Shown piece by piece: positions 60,698-64,000 of a stretch of 64,000 nt of DNA (position 1 is the stretch's first letter; the number at the start of each line of letters is the position of its first letter). The DNA lies in NCBI RefSeq assembly GCF_030272615.1, contig NC_081405.1, positions 152,686,113-152,750,112 of the forward strand, written 5' to 3'. The translations under genes and the position numbers were made by a program. The DNA is from Cryptomeria japonica (Eukaryota > Streptophyta > Pinopsida > Cupressales > Cupressaceae). The notes below the pieces were generated by a model. That model ran no database searches. It had not been told where the DNA came from and saw only the letters and a list, made by a program, of their open reading frames with translations.

Positions 60698-63600
60698 AGG
60701 GAACCTTTACTAAGTGCAAATTATAAAAGCAGCAGGGAGTGAAAGCTGTTTCATATAACATTGTAAGATTCTTTCAGTCATAATCAGTAAAAGACAAAAC
60801 AACAAATTTTCCTAGCCTTTGCACCTGCCAACACCAATGATCCATACTGGATTCCATTTTTTACATGAAATTATCTACTAATGTGGTTATATAATATAAA
60901 TGTAGTCATCAGAAATTGTAAGAATGGGGACAGGGACAAAGTCCATATTCCCATGATGGAGTTCCCTAGTAGCTGTTGAATTTTCAGATATTAAATTCTG
61001 AAATTAATACTGTAATAATTTCTTAATAAACCACTTTCTCTTTAGCAGTGCCCTATTCTTCTTGACAATAAGAACCCTTTGGTTAAGGACCCTCATTTTT
61101 CAACTTTTAAGACTTTATAAAAAGAAATAAAAACCATAAGGAAACTGTTTTCATTTTAGCTTGGAGATTGGATTCCCTGGTCTATGCTTAAAGCAAGTCT
61201 TCATCTTGTGACTTCTAACAAAAACAATTAACACCATATTTTATTTATGGAACACGTCTCAAAATATAATTATGTAGCATCAAGTACACAATGACCTTTC
61301 CATGACAGCCAAATCAGATGCACAAAATCCCATCATTGCATAGAACCTAATGTTTTTTGGGTGGCCTGGGATGCAGGTACATCCCTGGATTCACCCGGGT
61401 ACTGCCCGGGTGCCCAGGCAGTACCCAGGCCAAGCCAGGACCAGAACCCATGCCTGCAGGGAAGAACCCGACAACATACTGAAATGGGTTCTTGGGCGTC
61501 AAGCAATCAGGTCTGGTTGAATTATCTTCCATAGTCACACAGAACATTCTACACAGTTATCCTGTAAAATAAGATTGATTCTGTTTTTATCTTCACTGGC
61601 AATAATTTGCAAAGCTTCTGCAAATATGTGAGAAAAATACTACCTTCCTCTGACACTTTGAAAAGTTTAGGTATTATTAAGTGGTCAAAAAAGTTAACTT
61701 TGAGAAGTTTGTTGGCCCTCATAAGATGATGTCTGTAATTTTTCCCAGAAATTTCAGACTCAAGCAAAATTCTTGTATCATTTGTAGCAATCAATTGTAC
61801 ATATAGAATCTAGAGCTAGCAGACAGTGAACAACTTAAACAGTTGGCACATTCTTTTTTCTACTTATATTGGAACCAAATGGCACAACTATAATATGTTG
61901 TGCATGCATGCACGTATAGCTGAGTTTGTAGGCTGGATGATAACTAATTAGAATTTTGTGGGTTTGAGTGGTGACCTCACCTTTTCAAATATCTGGTGCA
62001 GATCCCGTCAGCTGTTTATGCAACACAAGTGGAGAGATTTGTCTAGAAGACCTTTGCACAGATATAGTGTCATAGAAGTTACTAATGCGAATGCATAGTG
62101 CATTTTTTCAAACAACTTTGGAAAGATTTGGCAGCACAGTATCCAATTGGGACAATGAAATAGAAAGTAAAAGAATGAATAATTGTAAAACCTTATGAGT
62201 GTTTGGAAAGACTGTTTGACCATGCTTGAAATTTTAAGGGATCAATAGTTGAAGGGCTAGCTTGGACAAAATACAACTTGGACAACCTACCACTTGTATA
62301 CTTTCTAATTATCCTACACACGAGTGAATGTTCATCTTAGGAAGTCTGCATCCCATGGAACTACCAATCAAATTACATTTTTTAACATTGTCAAAAGCTT
62401 GAAATTGATACCCACTATTGACTATGAAGTGCATTGTAAATGTTCATCACTTTAAATCCATTCTCTCTGTATCAAAATGTTAGAAATAGCCACGAAAACT
62501 ATCTTTATTGAATAGCTTAGGCAACAATTTTCTTCTTTATATTTAAACAGATTTTATAAGGGTGCATCACCATAATTTTTTTTCTTAGAATTCTTTAGAA
62601 GATGTATGACCTAACTAACCATTAACTACATAAATACATTTTACAAATTACAATAAGACCTTATAACTCTTGAAATAATTATTTCAAAGAGGATAACATG
62701 CTTTGAACCCACTACCCACTTGGGTGCCTATCTATCCATAGTAGGTCTCATGGACCCTTTCCTTGTTATAGAATGGGTGGGAGGTGCAGGGGGTGGCTGT
62801 TGATTGATACCAATATTGGCAAAAACTGTATCTGACAGGGATTGGTTCCTCACCAACCTTGAATGAATCGGTTGAAACTAAGTAGCGATTGGGCAAGGTT
62901 TGTTTTCCAATGGGATAGTGCATGCACCAACTCATGATTGATGTTGATTGAGTGCCTACCATGGATAAAGCAAGCGAGCAAGGCTGAATCTTTCTCAAAT
63001 GTAGTGGGGTGTTATCCATTGTTGAATGTTAACCCCCATATAAGATCTAGATAGTAGGGTCCCTACTATATATAGGCTCAATAATCAGAAGGGTTGAACC
63101 TTGTTGATTGCTTGCCAACAAAAAAAACTCTACCCATGAGTGGGCAGAGGGAGAACTATGGTACACTCAATGTGTTCAAATTATTCTCCCAAGCATTATT
63201 TGGGCCAACTTGCCTTATAAGGTATGGGATTCACAAGATCTAGCTTGCTATTAATTGCTCTAGTTATTCACAGGTAGTCATATTTGAACTAACTCACAAT
63301 GAAAAGAAGTGCTTGTGGTGCAGGAGCACCCAAAGACACAAATGAAGCCTAAAGAGTCTAATATCACCCATGAGGTGAAAATGATCATATGTAGTAGGTC
63401 GATAGGTTTGTGAGTCAATAAGACCCAATTGATGTAAGGCATTGTCATGGTTGCATTTTATAAGCCACCATGGACAAATGACCATGTGGATTAGTAGGAG
63501 TCTAGGCATGAGTCAGGCAATAAATATTGGTCTTAGAAACATCAGACCAATCCTTGGAATAGGCCGAATACACCTTGGAGTTGCCAAATTTGAAAAGTTG

Positions 63601-64000
63601 CAAGTTGACAACTTTTGTTGTCATTACAAAATGTTGTAAAAAAGGGTAACTAATCCTTCAACGGTTCCAAAGTTTGAAAAGTGGTTAGAAACCGTTAGGG
63701 AGGCTATATTAGGCCCATTTGGATCGTTTCTAGGGTTGTTGTTGTTGAAGTTGTTGAAGTTGGTGATGTTTTGGAGTTTGGAACAATACAATATATTTGG
63801 AGTTTCCTGAAATTTTGCATATTTGATGTTCTTTTCTAACCGGTACAGATTGGTGGATGCTTGAAACCAATTGGATGAGTTAGGGAAGTCTCTCACCTTT
63901 CATTTGAATCAAGTTTGAGGTCTTGTAACAATCGGGTTGTAGAGATCCATCAAAACCTACCCAGACTGGTCACAAACCCTGCCAGCACCAAGGGTTTCAC
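60698..64000. other. Unassigned right flank (PAP intron 3 if the gene continues)
   Basis: No PAP exon and no intact gene is recognised. A GC-rich patch at about 61355-61465 has dense CCCGGGT/ACCCAGG words in both orientations and could be the end of another DNA transposon. The Asn-rich minus frame at 63624-63896 arises from GTT repeats near 63735. TATA-like ACTATATATAGG occurs near 63066 without further context. Confidence 0.4.

Noticed and set aside
60451-60742. Overlapping open frames on both strands
   Set aside because: Produced by the hAT subterminal GACTCGG/CGAGTC repeats, which lack stops in several frames.
61355-61465. GC-rich island as a promoter or CpG island
   Set aside because: Made of short CCCGGGT/ACCCAGG words in both orientations, more like a transposon end, and no gene follows.
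63624-63896. Asn-rich 90-residue protein on the minus strand
   Set aside because: Arises from a short GTT repeat, with no other coding sign.

Overview
The window looks like nuclear DNA of a seed plant, most probably a gymnosperm (conifer). It is AT-rich and gene-poor, made largely of old, nested LTR retrotransposons, and the one host gene has introns of several kb to more than 18 kb. All homology calls were made by eye from translated sequence. No database search, alignment program or folding program was run, so repeat edges marked approximate really are approximate. I saw no rRNA or tRNA gene.

Layout. 0.7-6.3 kb: 3' two thirds of a decayed Ty3/gypsy element with a second, archaeal-type RNase H (Tat-type), its 3' spacer with a minisatellite, and its 3' LTR. 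6.3-9.6 kb: a minus-strand LTR with primer-binding site and a different plus-strand LTR. 9.8-12 kb: a minus-strand gypsy pol relic. 13.4-21.7 kb: a broken member ('copy B') of an unfamiliar large-protein family, interrupted by a solo LTR with exact target duplication, a second LTR and a G-run-bordered repeat. 22.9-24.5 kb: copia fragments. 24.5-29 kb: a second broken member ('copy C'). 29.4-36 kb: copia gag, gypsy integrase end and LINE relics. 39.2-45.8 kb: first three coding exons of a plant purple acid phosphatase (PAP) gene; its second intron carries a gypsy relic that itself contains a complete 377-bp TRIM. 49.1-60.7 kb: a hAT DNA transposon, split by a 7.4-kb insertion with TG...CA ends and a perfect 5-bp target duplication. 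That insertion encodes one intact 1,073-residue protein ('copy A').

Main result. Copies A, B and C are homologous to one another (shared motifs in the same order), yet each is preceded by its own array of inverted-repeat (hairpin-forming) units of unrelated sequence. Each is also followed by a TATA-like box and an AATAAA. Copy A has an exact 5-bp target duplication but no LTR pair that I can find. I propose a family of single-protein mobile units with hairpin-array leaders. The mobilisation mechanism is unknown.

How the parts relate. PAP exons 1-3 and the copy A gene are on the plus strand; the hAT transposase is on the minus strand. If the PAP gene continues past the window, its third intron is at least 18.2 kb and contains the whole hAT/copy A nest. 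None of the recognised transposon proteins except copy A is intact.
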